A stretch of 64,000 nucleotides of DNA from Croceivirga sp. (GTDB taxonomy: Bacteria > Bacteroidota > Bacteroidia > Flavobacteriales > Flavobacteriaceae), in contig JANQQQ010000004.1 in assembly GCA_028284935.1 (NCBI GenBank), positions 124,001-188,000 on the forward strand. The letters run 5' to 3'. Below, piece after piece: positions 1 through 8,791 of the stretch. The first letter of the stretch is position 1. Each line of letters begins with the position of its first letter. Under the pieces are notes generated by a model. That model was not told the DNA's origin. It worked only from the letters and a program-made list of their open reading frames with translations, and did no database searches. The translations under genes were made by a program, and so were the position numbers.

Positions 1-1001
1 ACTGGAATTATACATTTACATGTCAATGTATCGAGTTAGGGTCCAAAGACGGGGTAAGCAAGTGTTCAATAATTGAAGAAAACAAATAAGTATTAAGAGA
101 ATTGGTTAAAAGAATTAACACTTATCTCTGATTTTTTTATTAAAATATCCAAAAAATATTTGATAATAATTGCGGAACCTTCTTTGGTATAAGGAGTCCA
201 AAACCTATTAATATCCTGATTTTATGCTGAACAGATTCTGAAACAAAACTCATTGAAGTCCCTAATCTTGCTAGGAGTTCAGGCGTTGCAAATGACGAAG
301 TTACCAGGAATGCTTTACGATGTAGAAAAGATATATCCCAAGGACGAAACCAAAAAGGTTGCATTGTCGCAACCATCTTCTAGATCAAATGAGATCTATT
401 GTAAGAAAGATATAGCATCCCAATGGGACTTCATAAATTATTACAGGTGATACCCCTGATATTTTGAACATAAAACTTCTTGATTGATTAAAATCAAGCG
501 TTTCCAATATGAAATGATGTATCGATAATAATTTCAATATCTTTCTTCAAAAAGCTAGAACTCTGTCCTGCCTAGGTCACTGAAGGTTTAAGGTTTGAAT
601 GCGGCAAGGTTCGACCAAAGAACACTAATTAAAACCAAAACCCTGTAAATGATAATATTTACAGGGTTTTTACTTTTATTGGAACATTAATTTCAATCAA
701 AACTTGCTAATAAAGGTCAACAATTCGGTCAACGGATTTTTAATCGTCAACAGTATTGACCGAATAGCCAAAAATGCAAGCCATAGTTGAAGACCCACAT
801 ATCCTTCCTTGAACTTTTTCTAAACCTAATCATGGGCCAGTGCATCTTTTTGATTTTTGGTCAAAACCATCATGCTATTGGCTTATTTGGTCATCTTCTA
901 AATTTGACAAAAACTTAATGGGCAACAAATACACAGTTTCAATAAGGGTGCTCCGGTCTTTTGTTCCAAATAGCGCATAAATTGGAATTTTTTTTCGCAG
1001 A
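1..1001. other. Gene-free stretch upstream of the S41 peptidase
   Basis: No reading frame here looks like a real protein: the two short overlapping frames near 140-450 have no recognisable domain, signal peptide or start context, and lie on opposite strands over the same bases. What can be seen is a perfect hairpin terminator at 637-670, a 10-bp inverted repeat (arms 723-732 and 756-765) and the motif CGGTCAAC-GATTTT at 726-738, which recurs at 3634-3648. A decayed gene or mobile remnant is possible, but I cannot identify one. Confidence 0.5.
637..670. terminator. Perfect hairpin terminator
   Basis: A 14-bp perfect stem (637-650 pairs with 657-670) closes a 6-base loop and is A-rich on the left and T-rich on the right, so it can end transcription on either strand. 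No intact gene lies directly upstream on the plus strand; the S41 peptidase on the minus strand ends about 330 bases to the right. Confidence 0.6.
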
Positions 1002-2084
1002 TTAATTATTTATTTTCTCCTTAATCTCCTGGTACTTCCTTTGTAGTTTCTTATAGTGCTTTCCTAATGCTTCATCTTTCTTTGAATTCATAAGCATCTC
1101 CAACGCTTTGGTATACGCTACTTTTAAAGTTTCTTCTTCTGTTGTTTTGATATGTGGTATCACCCCTACCCCTTCCCAATCGGTTTTAGTGATAGGGTTG
1201 ATGTTATGTTCAACAGGAACTTGTATAAAAAAGCTATTATCCAGTTCTAAAAAGTTTATTCCATGAGCTGCGCCAGGAGTAGTTTGCCCTATTATAGTTG
1301 CCTTATTAAAGTGTTTCATACCATATGAGAATCCTTCAGCACGTGAAAAACTCTTCTCATCAACAAGTATATAAATAGGTTTATTCAAATAGCGAGTCCC
1401 ATCAACCTCTTGGAAGGTATATTCATTTTCGGTTTCGTCATCAGCCCGATTATAACTAGTACTCCAAAGGATCGGTTCTTCACCAAAAAAGTAACTGGCC
1501 ATATAGGTAGCAGAGCTGTAACCGCCACCATTTCCTCTCAAATCTAGGATTAAGGCATCCGTATTGGAAACAAATCCCATTGTAGCATCGATGGTTGGTT
1601 TGACCCACTGAAAAATATCAAAGAAAGTGAGTTTTATATACCCGATATTTCCTTCTAATATTTCAACTTTTTCAAAACCAAAATTTATCTTTTGAGAATA
1701 CCAATGGTTGATATCAAAAGCTTCTTCTTGTTCCCCAGATTGTTCATTGTTTTCTTCTTCTTGTTTCCTCCTGGATTGGGTAAGGTCAGGTCGGTATTGC
1801 ACCTCAAAGTGTTTGTCTTTTGAAATTGCCAAAAGGTCATTTGTTAGGGAAGTAGCAAAAGCCTTATAGTCGATGACCTGATCATATCTGCCAGAAGCAT
1901 TGATACTGTCAAGTGCCCTATTTATGAGTTTGGCCTTGTCAATAAATACATAATTGTATTGAATGGATTCTTTGATGTTTTCAATAACGGCTTTCTTTTC
2001 TTTTTTTGATATGGAATTTTGGGCCTGGGTGAAGGCAGCTTGAATAGCAAATAGAACAAATAAGATTGATGTTAATCGATACAT
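1002..2084 (-). CDS. Secreted S41-family peptidase
   Basis: This 360-aa protein starts with a clear signal peptide (hydrophobic residues 6-20, ending near AFTQAQ), so it should act in the periplasm or at the cell surface. The middle and C-terminal part match the tail-specific / IRBP-type S41 serine peptidase fold: DLRGNGGG at about 181-188, a KSFSRAE segment at about 244-250 holding the likely nucleophilic serine (S247), and GQTTPGAAHG at about 266-275. No PDZ domain is visible. A Glu-rich patch at about 108-122 separates the N-terminal part from the catalytic core. It is a single minus-strand gene beside an AraC regulator transcribed the other way. The family call is firm; the substrate is unknown. 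Confidence 0.85.
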   Translation of the reverse strand: MYRLTSILFVLFAIQAAFTQAQNSISKKEKKAVIENIKESIQYNYVFIDKAKLINRALDSINASGRYDQVIDYKAFATSLTNDLLAISKDKHFEVQYRPDLTQSRRKQEEENNEQSGEQEEAFDINHWYSQKINFGFEKVEILEGNIGYIKLTFFDIFQWVKPTIDATMGFVSNTDALILDLRGNGGGYSSATYMASYFFGEEPILWSTSYNRADDETENEYTFQEVDGTRYLNKPIYILVDEKSFSRAEGFSYGMKHFNKATIIGQTTPGAAHGINFLELDNSFFIQVPVEHNINPITKTDWEGVGVIPHIKTTEEETLKVAYTKALEMLMNSKKDEALGKHYKKLQRKYQEIKEKINN

Positions 2085-2250
2085 TTGTTTTTTGATTTAA
2101 AATTGATGTAAAGAAAACTTTTTCTTACCGGTGGATGTAACGATTCGCTGACTCAGATGTCCTAAGTTATAGTATCGGACTATTTTTTGGCCATCGCTTA
2201 GGTTTGTCATTTTTCTTATGACCGCTTAATTTCCCCAAAAGGGAAACATT

Positions 2251-2263
2251 AGATTTTGTAAGG
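2251..2263. repeat. Motif AGATTTTGTAAGG, copy 1
   Basis: This 13-base motif occurs exactly at 2251-2263, upstream of the AraC gene, and again at 3642-3654 downstream of it. The second copy is preceded by CGGTCAAC, as is a diverged copy at 726-738. It may be a regulatory site or the edge of a mobile cassette; the sequence alone does not decide. Confidence 0.45.
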
Positions 2264-2325
2264 CACAAAAATTATTTTTGATGGGTTATCAATTAAAATA
2301 ACCTTTAAACCAATAGTCGAGTCGA

Positions 2326-3465
2326 ATGGAAATATCCTTATTTGAATTTCTTATTATTTTGATTATTGGTCAGTGTATCTTCCTGATTTTTGCGATACAG
2401 TATATTCCTGAAAAAAACACAGGCACAAATAGAATCATACAATACCTATTAGCCATTTATAGCTTCTATTTGTTTGAACGAGTTATAATTTCCGAATTAG
2501 GGTGTTATGGCAAATATAAATACCGTTTTATTTTTAATGTATTTTATCTTCTTATTGGGCCTTTGGTTTATATCTATATAAGACGGTTGTTGTTTTATGA
2601 AAATGAAAAATATCGATTGCCATATTATCATTATTTACCGGCAATAATTTATTTGATATATAGCCTTTTCCATTTTTATATTTATGATTCAATAGACAAC
2701 ATAAGTAATTACAATACCACATTATTCTTCATTGTTGAAATCTCATTTTTTATATCTATTACAGGATACCTTATTAAATCTTACTGGTTATTTAGTTATT
2801 ACAGGAAAAATGAAATAAAAGAGCTATCATTTTACCCAAGTAGTATTAGGTACATAAACGTTACGCTCTTTTGCTTGACGATGTATATGTTTTTTTGGTT
2901 ACTAGGTATTTGTGAATTATTTGATATTATCAATTGGATAGAACGTCCTTTAATCTATGACATATGCTGTTTGATTTTTGGTGTACTGATTTACATTGTT
3001 AGCTTTTATAATTTAAAACACCCTGAAATATTTAAAATTCCTTACCCTTCAAGAATTGAAAGTGAAATCAAAAAAAAGAACAAACTTGACGAAAAAGAAG
3101 TACTCAAGATTAAAAGTCTCGTAAATACTTTTTTCGAAGAAAAAAAGGGTTACAGGCATGCGGAGTTGAGCTTGTCGATCTTGGCCAATGAAATCAATAC
3201 GACAACTAATAAATTGTCTTGGGTATTAAATAATAGTTACAAGAAAAGTTTCTATCAACTTGTAAATGAATACAGGGTTAAAGATTTCAAGAAAAAAATT
3301 GTAGACAACGAGTACAAGGAATATACCTTAATTTCCATTGCTCTTGATGTTGGATTCAAGTCTAAATCGACTTTTTATAAGGCTTTTAAGGAGCTTACTG
3401 ACTTTACCCCCACCGAATACATCAAGAAAATTGAATCTACAAAGAAAGGTGACACCCTTAACTAA
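2326..3465 (+). CDS. Membrane-anchored AraC-family transcriptional regulator
   Basis: The protein is 379 aa. The first two thirds (about residues 1-230) hold seven or so hydrophobic helices, and the last 100 residues form an AraC/XylS double helix-turn-helix. Landmarks are SLSILANEI for the first HTH, and ISIALDVGFKSKSTFYKAFK and TPTEYIKK for the second. The layout is common in Bacteroidota, where the membrane part is thought to sense a signal and the tail binds DNA. It is divergent from the S41 peptidase gene and may control it (inference). The gene is visibly richer in A and T than its neighbours, and the 13-base motif AGATTTTGTAAGG flanks it at 2251 and 3642, which hints at separate acquisition. 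Confidence 0.85.
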   Translation: MEISLFEFLIILIIGQCIFLIFAIQYIPEKNTGTNRIIQYLLAIYSFYLFERVIISELGCYGKYKYRFIFNVFYLLIGPLVYIYIRRLLFYENEKYRLPYYHYLPAIIYLIYSLFHFYIYDSIDNISNYNTTLFFIVEISFFISITGYLIKSYWLFSYYRKNEIKELSFYPSSIRYINVTLFCLTMYMFFWLLGICELFDIINWIERPLIYDICCLIFGVLIYIVSFYNLKHPEIFKIPYPSRIESEIKKKNKLDEKEVLKIKSLVNTFFEEKKGYRHAELSLSILANEINTTTNKLSWVLNNSYKKSFYQLVNEYRVKDFKKKIVDNEYKEYTLISIALDVGFKSKSTFYKAFKELTDFTPTEYIKKIESTKKGDTLN

Positions 3466-3794
3466 ATCTTTTGAAAATATTGAGGGCCGTAAGAACTTTT
3501 CTATAAGGAATTCTCCTTTTCTTATTTAGTTATCAACTTTAATTTTATCGGAGCTTTTGTTTTTGGAAATTGGTATATTTCAAAATTGAAAGTCAAATGA
3601 CATCATTTGCTATCTAATTGAACGTCAATGAATCGGTCAACAGATTTTGTAAGGTTCAATAACAGTTTGAAATATCAGGACTTTGGAAAAAGGTTTAAAT
3701 CCTGCTGAAGTCACGTAAAACAAAGAACCACGCTTAAAAGCGTGGTTCTTTGTTTTATGACCTAGCCAAAGGCCGGGTTTTAATCATCAGGCCA
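3466..3794. other. Intergenic region with motif copy and terminator
   Basis: This stretch lies between two convergent genes. It holds the second copy of AGATTTTGTAAGG (3642-3654), preceded by CGGTCAAC (3634-3641), then a short sequence shaped like the 3' end of a tRNA T-arm (near 3690-3713), then a perfect 18-bp hairpin (3717-3756). I see no coding potential. Confidence 0.5.
3717..3756. terminator. Bidirectional hairpin terminator
   Basis: An 18-bp perfect stem (3717-3734 with 3739-3756) closes a 4-base TAAA loop, with A-rich left and T-rich right flanks. It lies between the convergent AraC gene and the minus-strand isomerase gene and can serve both. Confidence 0.8.
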
Positions 3795-4646
3795 TCAATC
3801 AAACCCGATTTCCTTTAAACCCGCATGACTTATTTTGATGGCTTCCAAAGGCTTTTTATCAAATGTCATGTCCTGTTCCACAAAATAGTATTCCATTCCG
3901 GATTGCTTCTTGCCGTCCAAAATCTTTTTAAAATCAATACTCCCTTCCCCTACAGGGGCAAAAAGCCCATTGGCTCCCATATCCTTTACATGCCATGCTT
4001 TAAACCGACCGGGATGTTTTTCAAAGTATGCTACGGGGTCTGCCCCTGCTTTTGTTACCCAAAACAAGTCCATCTCAAAATTAACGTGTTCCGGATTTAC
4101 GTTTTCCAACAAATAATCTATAGGTACCACACCTTCATCATTTGATTTGAACTCAAAATCATGGTTGTGATATAGCAATTGAAGGCCATATGTACTGGCT
4201 TTTTCCCCTAATTCATTGAGTATTTTTGCCAAATCCCCTACGGAACCCTTCATGCCCATGACCATTGTTTTTCGGTCAAAGGTAAACATCCCCATGGGGG
4301 GAATGGGAACAACAAAATATGTAAACCCTACCTTCTTGGCCGCTGCAAAATGCTCATCCGCAGTTTCCAAGGTTATGGAGCTTTGATGAGTGCTTATGGG
4401 ATTTAAATTGAGGGCGTTCAAGGCATTTTTGAAGGCTTCGGGAGACATGCCGTAGTACTTCCCATCCTCATAGCCTGCTGCTTCAATATGGGCATATCCT
4501 ATTTCTTGAACCGCCTTTAAAGTTTCCATTGGGTCTTTCGTCATATCGTCCCTAACCGTATAAAGGGCAAGTCCTCCAAATTGTTCCTGTCCAAAAGTGA
4601 TGGACGAGAAAAGGAAAACAACAAATAGTATTTTGATTTTTTTCAT
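3795..4646 (-). CDS. Exported sugar phosphate isomerase/epimerase-like TIM barrel
   Basis: I place the start at 4646, which gives a 283-aa protein opening with MKKIKILFVVFLFSSITFGQ, a typical signal peptide; an upstream in-frame start would put 17 unlikely residues before it. The body matches the xylose isomerase-like / AP endonuclease 2 TIM barrel: GLALYTVRDDM near the start, YHNHDFEF mid-protein, EMDLFWV, and AWHVKDMG. The His, Glu and Asp residues at those strand ends are the usual metal ligands. Family members are mostly cytoplasmic sugar isomerases, but Bacteroidota carry many exported ones of unknown substrate. It sits alone, facing the AraC gene, so its pathway is not shown by context. 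Confidence 0.8.
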   Translation of the reverse strand: MKKIKILFVVFLFSSITFGQEQFGGLALYTVRDDMTKDPMETLKAVQEIGYAHIEAAGYEDGKYYGMSPEAFKNALNALNLNPISTHQSSITLETADEHFAAAKKVGFTYFVVPIPPMGMFTFDRKTMVMGMKGSVGDLAKILNELGEKASTYGLQLLYHNHDFEFKSNDEGVVPIDYLLENVNPEHVNFEMDLFWVTKAGADPVAYFEKHPGRFKAWHVKDMGANGLFAPVGEGSIDFKKILDGKKQSGMEYYFVEQDMTFDKKPLEAIKISHAGLKEIGFD

Positions 4647-4696
4647 AAAAAGGGGATTTCTTGATTGCCCTGAAAGATAAAGAATATTTGAAGGCA

Positions 4697-4729
4697 AAAA
4701 AACAGCCCATCCATAAGACGGGCCGTTTT
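4697..4729 (-). terminator. Terminator of the small 75-aa gene
   Basis: Read on the minus strand, a GC-rich hairpin with two G-T pairs (arms of about 13 bases) is followed by a run of T. It begins directly after the stop codon at 4730. Confidence 0.6.
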
Positions 4730-4957
4730 CTAAGCTAAAGGGTTTCCCTTTAAGCGTTTTTCAATTTTCCGTTTCTTTTCGGTCAACCGTTTCATGGTGT
4801 CCATTAAACTTGCATCCTTTGTCTTCTTATATATTTCGTTGATCGCCAAAATAAGTTGTTTTGCCTCACGAGAAGCAGCTACCCGATCACTCGTAGACAT
4901 ATGACTAAGCGTCCTGTTCTCGAACTCCGTGGCTTTTTCCAATAAATCTGCAGTCAT
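4730..4957 (-). CDS. Conserved-looking small charged protein (75 aa)
   Basis: This is a short soluble protein, very rich in Lys, Glu and Arg and probably all helical (for example KRLTEKKRKIEKRLKGN at the C-terminus). It has no signal peptide, membrane segment or catalytic motif. A terminator hairpin follows its stop immediately, and ATG at 4957 fits the N-terminus MTADLLEKATEF, both of which favour a real gene. I do not recognise a named family, and its role is unknown. Confidence 0.6.
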   Translation of the reverse strand: MTADLLEKATEFENRTLSHMSTSDRVAASREAKQLILAINEIYKKTKDASLMDTMKRLTEKKRKIEKRLKGNPLA

Positions 4958-5167
4958 TTTTAGTTTAAATTATAAGTCAAAAAACATCTAAAGCACAAAA
5001 GCCGTGCTTTAAATTTATTGATATTCCATTTCCTATATTTGAAAGATCAATACTTTCGTCCAATCCAAGAAATATAGCAATTTTTGATTTAGATGGGCAA
5101 TATAAATAAACTTGGAGATAAAAAATTCCCAAATAAAGCTTAAATTATCGATTAAATTGAATTCGCT

Positions 5168-5644
5168 ATGAAAATTTTAATGAAAAGCAAGGTTTTTACG
5201 CTTGCCCTTGTTCTAATTCTTATCTCTTGTTCTTCCGATGACAATGGCGGAGGAGGTCAAGCAGGAATTGAATTGGCAGGCACTTGGGTTTTGACCCAAA
5301 TTAATTTGAGTGGACCAGTTGATGCCAATAATGACGGTAACTCTTCCGCTGACCTTTTGGACGAAGTGGATTGTTTAAGGGATACGTTGGTTTTGGATGA
5401 AACCCTTGCATGGAATTCTACCGAGGTGGCGGTTAACACGGTTACACAAATTACTGGAAATCTTATTGATGTTAATTGTCCTGATGAAAGAAATCTAAGT
5501 GGTAATTGGGGGGTCTCAGGTGTTAATCTAATTTTGGTAGGTTCCGTAAATAGAACCTTCCTTATTAGCGGAGATCAACTCATTGAAAATTTAGCCCAAG
5601 ATTTACCGGGGATATTAACCCGAGTTTATATTAGACAACAATAG
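5168..5644 (+). CDS. Small lipoprotein, lipocalin-like fold possible
   Basis: The protein is 158 aa with a lipoprotein signal (hydrophobic stretch ending ILISC near residue 21), followed by an Asp/Gly-rich linker (SSDDNGGGG). The mature part begins AGTWVLTQI and continues as alternating short beta strands, a pattern typical of lipocalin-like lipoproteins in Flavobacteriaceae. The two later cysteines (VDCLRD and DVNCPDE) could form a disulphide. The TATATTTG at 5034-5041 matches the Bacteroidota -7 box but lacks a well-spaced -33 partner. Its stop is one base from the stop of the convergent gene that follows. Function is unknown. Confidence 0.7.
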   Translation: MKILMKSKVFTLALVLILISCSSDDNGGGGQAGIELAGTWVLTQINLSGPVDANNDGNSSADLLDEVDCLRDTLVLDETLAWNSTEVAVNTVTQITGNLIDVNCPDERNLSGNWGVSGVNLILVGSVNRTFLISGDQLIENLAQDLPGILTRVYIRQQ

Positions 5645-5645
5645 C

Positions 5646-6239
5646 CTATTCCGCACTTTTAGTGTACAAATACTGAATACTATCCACCTGTTCCCTGAGT
5701 TCCCTATTCTCAGTCTCAAGAGCCCTAAGCCTTACCTCTATATCCTTTAACTGATACTCTTCCGTCGTCACAAAAAGAGGTTTTAACAGACTAAATAGCG
5801 TAAACAAAAAACTTACGGTGACGGCAGCAATCAAACCAAAGAGCAAAAGTCTTTCCCTCTTGTACGATTTCTTTTCACGTCGCCCAAGACTGGCCTTTTC
5901 CTGCGAAGAAAGCTTACGTGTATTGGACAGTTGTTCCAAAAAGGTGTCCCATTTTTCCTCTTCTTGGACGTAAAGGTCCTTGAACCCCCCTTCCTGGAAA
6001 AAATCCGAGGTATAGGCCGTAGCGGAAAGCATAAAGATTTTAGCCCCGTTCCCACTCATAATATCCAATAGTTCTGGATTATGCTCTATGATTTCCCTAA
6101 TGAGCTTTTGAACATACTCCAAGCTATAATTAGGACGTAAGAATTCATCGTACAACAACTGAACTTCAAAATAGTCGTCCCGTTCTAAGGCATATTGAAG
6201 AAATTTATCCTTGAGTTCGGCCTTGAAAAACTCGCTCAT
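5646..6239 (-). CDS. Single-pass membrane protein with coiled-coil tail
   Basis: This 197-aa protein has a soluble N-terminal part of about 130 residues, a basic stretch (GRREKKSYKRER), one hydrophobic segment (about 132-155) and a C-terminal heptad-type helix (LKDIEVRLRALETENRELREQ) predicted as a coiled coil. No signal peptide is present, so the N-terminal part is probably cytoplasmic and the coiled coil outside. I do not recognise a family. The gene ends one base from the convergent lipoprotein gene, leaving no room for an independent terminator. Confidence 0.65.
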   Translation of the reverse strand: MSEFFKAELKDKFLQYALERDDYFEVQLLYDEFLRPNYSLEYVQKLIREIIEHNPELLDIMSGNGAKIFMLSATAYTSDFFQEGGFKDLYVQEEEKWDTFLEQLSNTRKLSSQEKASLGRREKKSYKRERLLLFGLIAAVTVSFLFTLFSLLKPLFVTTEEYQLKDIEVRLRALETENRELREQVDSIQYLYTKSAE

Positions 6240-6404
6240 CAGTACTTGGGAAGGGATTTATTGGTTGCGTCAAATACAAAATTAAGCCAAACAGGAGCAG
6301 AAAATGGTTGCTGGGTAAAAGAATTGTCAGATTTATTAAAAAATAAAATCGAGCTTTGGTTTGTCACCTATTCAAAATGATTTTTCCATTGCCATTACCA
6401 GGAT

Positions 6405-7289
6405 TCAAAATTTAAGCTTTTCCTCCTTATCCCATAGCCCCCAATAGGCCCCAACATCTCCTTCCGAACCAACTTTCCACGATTCATCAAACGAGGAAAA
6501 ATAAAAGATTTCAATAGCTTCTTCCTTTGACCATTTCTGCGTATTCATAAAATACTTCAAAAAATTGGGGAAAGATGGGTAGGCCCCATCAAGATGGGTT
6601 CCTTCACTGGGCCATCCGGTTTCGGTAACGATCACTTTTTTACCATTACCCGCCCTTTCGGCCTGTCTGTACATATCCTTCATGTATAGAAGGGAATAAT
6701 CCAAATCACAACCTTCCCAAAAAGGATAGCAGTTCGCAAGAATAATATCGCAAAGTTCCGTAATTCTTGGTCGTTCCCTAAACTCATAATAGGCATCAAC
6801 ATATCCTATCGGTATATTTTTAATGGCATTTTTCGCTTGATTGATAAAGCCAATCAACTCATCTTCCGTTAGGTCCCCTCGATACATCACTTCGTTTCCG
6901 ACAGCTGCAATATCTACTAGGCCTTCATCAGCCAATTGAATCAAACCTTCCATTTCACGTGCGTTGCTCTCTGGATCATTACCCAACCAGGCCCCAACAA
7001 GCGTCTTAATTCCATAGTCCTTCGCGATTTTCGGTATCAATTCATTGCCCTCAGTACATGAAAATGACCGAATCCATTTGGTATAGGGCTTAATAATCTC
7101 CATTCGGCGCCGAATCTGTTCTTCACTGATTTGATCACCGGGCTCTTGATTTTCCTGGTAAGGGCTAAAACACAAACCATGCATCCCTTCTTTAAGTACC
7201 TCCCTGCATAAAAGTTTTAAATCCTCTTCCGATTTTCCGGAATACTCCATGGACGCAAGTGCCAGAAACCTTTCTGCTTTGTAAGACAT
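6405..7289 (-). CDS. Cytoplasmic GH17-like beta-1,3-glucanase/transglycosylase
   Basis: The 294-aa TIM-barrel protein carries both GH17 signatures: AAVGNEVMY with the acid/base Glu at about 133, and VTETGWPSEG with the nucleophile Glu at about 223. The C-terminal FSSFDESWKVG and GYWGLW-type aromatic stretch also fit the family. GH17 enzymes cut or rearrange beta-1,3-glucan. Unlike the other GH17 in this locus it has no signal peptide or lipobox, so it should act in the cytoplasm on imported oligosaccharides. It is the last gene of the minus-strand glucan locus, 49 bases after the symporter gene. Family is firm; endo-hydrolysis versus transfer cannot be told. Confidence 0.85.
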   Translation of the reverse strand: MSYKAERFLALASMEYSGKSEEDLKLLCREVLKEGMHGLCFSPYQENQEPGDQISEEQIRRRMEIIKPYTKWIRSFSCTEGNELIPKIAKDYGIKTLVGAWLGNDPESNAREMEGLIQLADEGLVDIAAVGNEVMYRGDLTEDELIGFINQAKNAIKNIPIGYVDAYYEFRERPRITELCDIILANCYPFWEGCDLDYSLLYMKDMYRQAERAGNGKKVIVTETGWPSEGTHLDGAYPSFPNFLKYFMNTQKWSKEEAIEIFYFSSFDESWKVGSEGDVGAYWGLWDKEEKLKF

Positions 7290-7338
7290 TATATCTTTCT
7301 ATTTTTTACGTTAAACACCCCTTTGGGAACTCCCAAAT

Positions 7339-8766
7339 TTAAGATTCAGTTGCTTTTCTCTTTTCAAGTTGGGCCCTTATTTCATTTGCCCTTTCTTCAG
7401 AAACATCATAATTTTTCATTATCAACATCGCGAACAAGGTTCCTACCATAGGAAAGAAGCAGAAAAATGCATGAAGACCATCAACCGCTCCCTGTTGCTC
7501 GGTGGTCGCTAAATCAGGGTTGAAACCTACTATTCCTATGATTACACCACTAAGAGCTCCAGCAATGGCGAATCCTACCTTGACCATCCACCAGTAAATG
7601 GCACCAAAAATACCTTCCCTACGTTTACCGGAATTCAATTCATCAATATCTATTACGTCTGCGGTCATTGACATCATAATGGTAAAAAGGCTCCCAATTC
7701 CAAATGAGAAAAACGGGAGTGCTATAATGTACAACCATGGCTTGCCCGGTACAAAAAGAAAGTACATCATGACATAACCAATAATGGAAATCGCCTGAGC
7801 CCACATGAACGCCTTTTTCTTACCCATTTTTTTAGACATCCATGTAACCGCTGGAATCACTATAAAAGTAGTTCCCAAAGCTCCTATACATCCAAAAAGT
7901 GCCACCCAAATACCTGTGGCCACCGCATCGCCATTGAACAATCGATATACAATAACAAAATACGTTAATGCCGCAACGGTGTTAAAAGCATTAAAAATTA
8001 AAAAGGTTGCCCCGCATATTTTTCTGAACTCCGAAATTTTAAATGCTTCCACAAAGCTCTGAACGATCTTCATGAGACTCCCACCAATATTAGCAACATT
8101 TAGGGGTTCATAATCTTCATCGAGCGTCGATTTGCTCTTTATGAACAACGCAGGAACCATTGCAGCAACGGCACAGGGTACAGCCACCCAAACTGCAAGC
8201 TCCCGTACCGCAATTTCTTGGTTGGGAAACCAATCCGGATTATCCATAATCACCCAAAACCAGGGGGCAATAACCCATGCCCACTGTCCGATCCACTGGG
8301 CCACCGCCATGATATTGGTTCGCTCATGAAAATCATCACTCATTTCATAACCCATGGCCACATAGGGCACACTAAAAAAGGTCAGACCCAAATAGAAAAC
8401 AATGGACCATAAAAAGAAATACCAGAAATTATACTGTAGGGTATTATCGGAATACAATTGCCACATCATGGTAAAGGCCACGCCCATAAGAATACCACCA
8501 ATGAGCACGTACTGTTTTCTTCTTCCATACTTGGATTTGGTATTGTCTGAAATAAAGCCCATAATGGGATCTGTAATGGAATCGAAAATCCTTGGGAAAA
8601 AATAAACCAAGGACCATAGCCATCCATCAAATCCGAAGGACTGCACAAGGACAACCATGAATATTCCAAGAATGGCTGGGAACATTTGATTGGCAAACAT
8701 GCCTACTCCAAAAGCTACTTTTTGCCCAAATGGGACTTTTGCTGCGGTACTTATGGCTTTATTCAT
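7339..8766 (-). CDS. GPH-type (MelB-like) sugar:cation symporter
   Basis: This 475-aa protein has twelve hydrophobic segments and the marks of the glycoside-pentoside-hexuronide:cation symporter family of the major facilitator superfamily: FDSITDPIMGFISDNTKSKYGRR in loop 2-3, YVAMGYEMSDD, and a DIDELNSGKRREGIFG motif in the second half. It should sit in the inner membrane and bring glucan oligosaccharides or glucose into the cytoplasm. It lies between GH30 and the cytoplasmic GH17, spaced 25 and 49 bases, so it is probably co-transcribed. With no SusC/SusD in the cluster, it is the only visible transporter. The substrate is inferred from context. Confidence 0.88.
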   Translation of the reverse strand: MNKAISTAAKVPFGQKVAFGVGMFANQMFPAILGIFMVVLVQSFGFDGWLWSLVYFFPRIFDSITDPIMGFISDNTKSKYGRRKQYVLIGGILMGVAFTMMWQLYSDNTLQYNFWYFFLWSIVFYLGLTFFSVPYVAMGYEMSDDFHERTNIMAVAQWIGQWAWVIAPWFWVIMDNPDWFPNQEIAVRELAVWVAVPCAVAAMVPALFIKSKSTLDEDYEPLNVANIGGSLMKIVQSFVEAFKISEFRKICGATFLIFNAFNTVAALTYFVIVYRLFNGDAVATGIWVALFGCIGALGTTFIVIPAVTWMSKKMGKKKAFMWAQAISIIGYVMMYFLFVPGKPWLYIIALPFFSFGIGSLFTIMMSMTADVIDIDELNSGKRREGIFGAIYWWMVKVGFAIAGALSGVIIGIVGFNPDLATTEQQGAVDGLHAFFCFFPMVGTLFAMLIMKNYDVSEERANEIRAQLEKRKATES

Positions 8767-8791
8767 AATCGTTTGGTTTGCTATTGTTCAA

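Noticed and set aside
140-450. Two short overlapping frames in the gene-free left end
   Set aside because: Opposite-strand frames over the same bases, with no family resemblance.
690-770. Inverted repeat 723-732/756-765 as a transposon end
   Set aside because: Arms are only 10 bases and no transposase or target duplication is visible.
3690-3713. tRNA-like T-arm sequence as a tRNA gene
   Set aside because: No acceptor, D-arm or anticodon arm can be formed; at most a remnant.
6195-6380. A 61-codon plus-strand frame across the 6240-6404 gap
   Set aside because: It partly overlaps a real minus-strand gene, and its sequence shows no domain or start signal.
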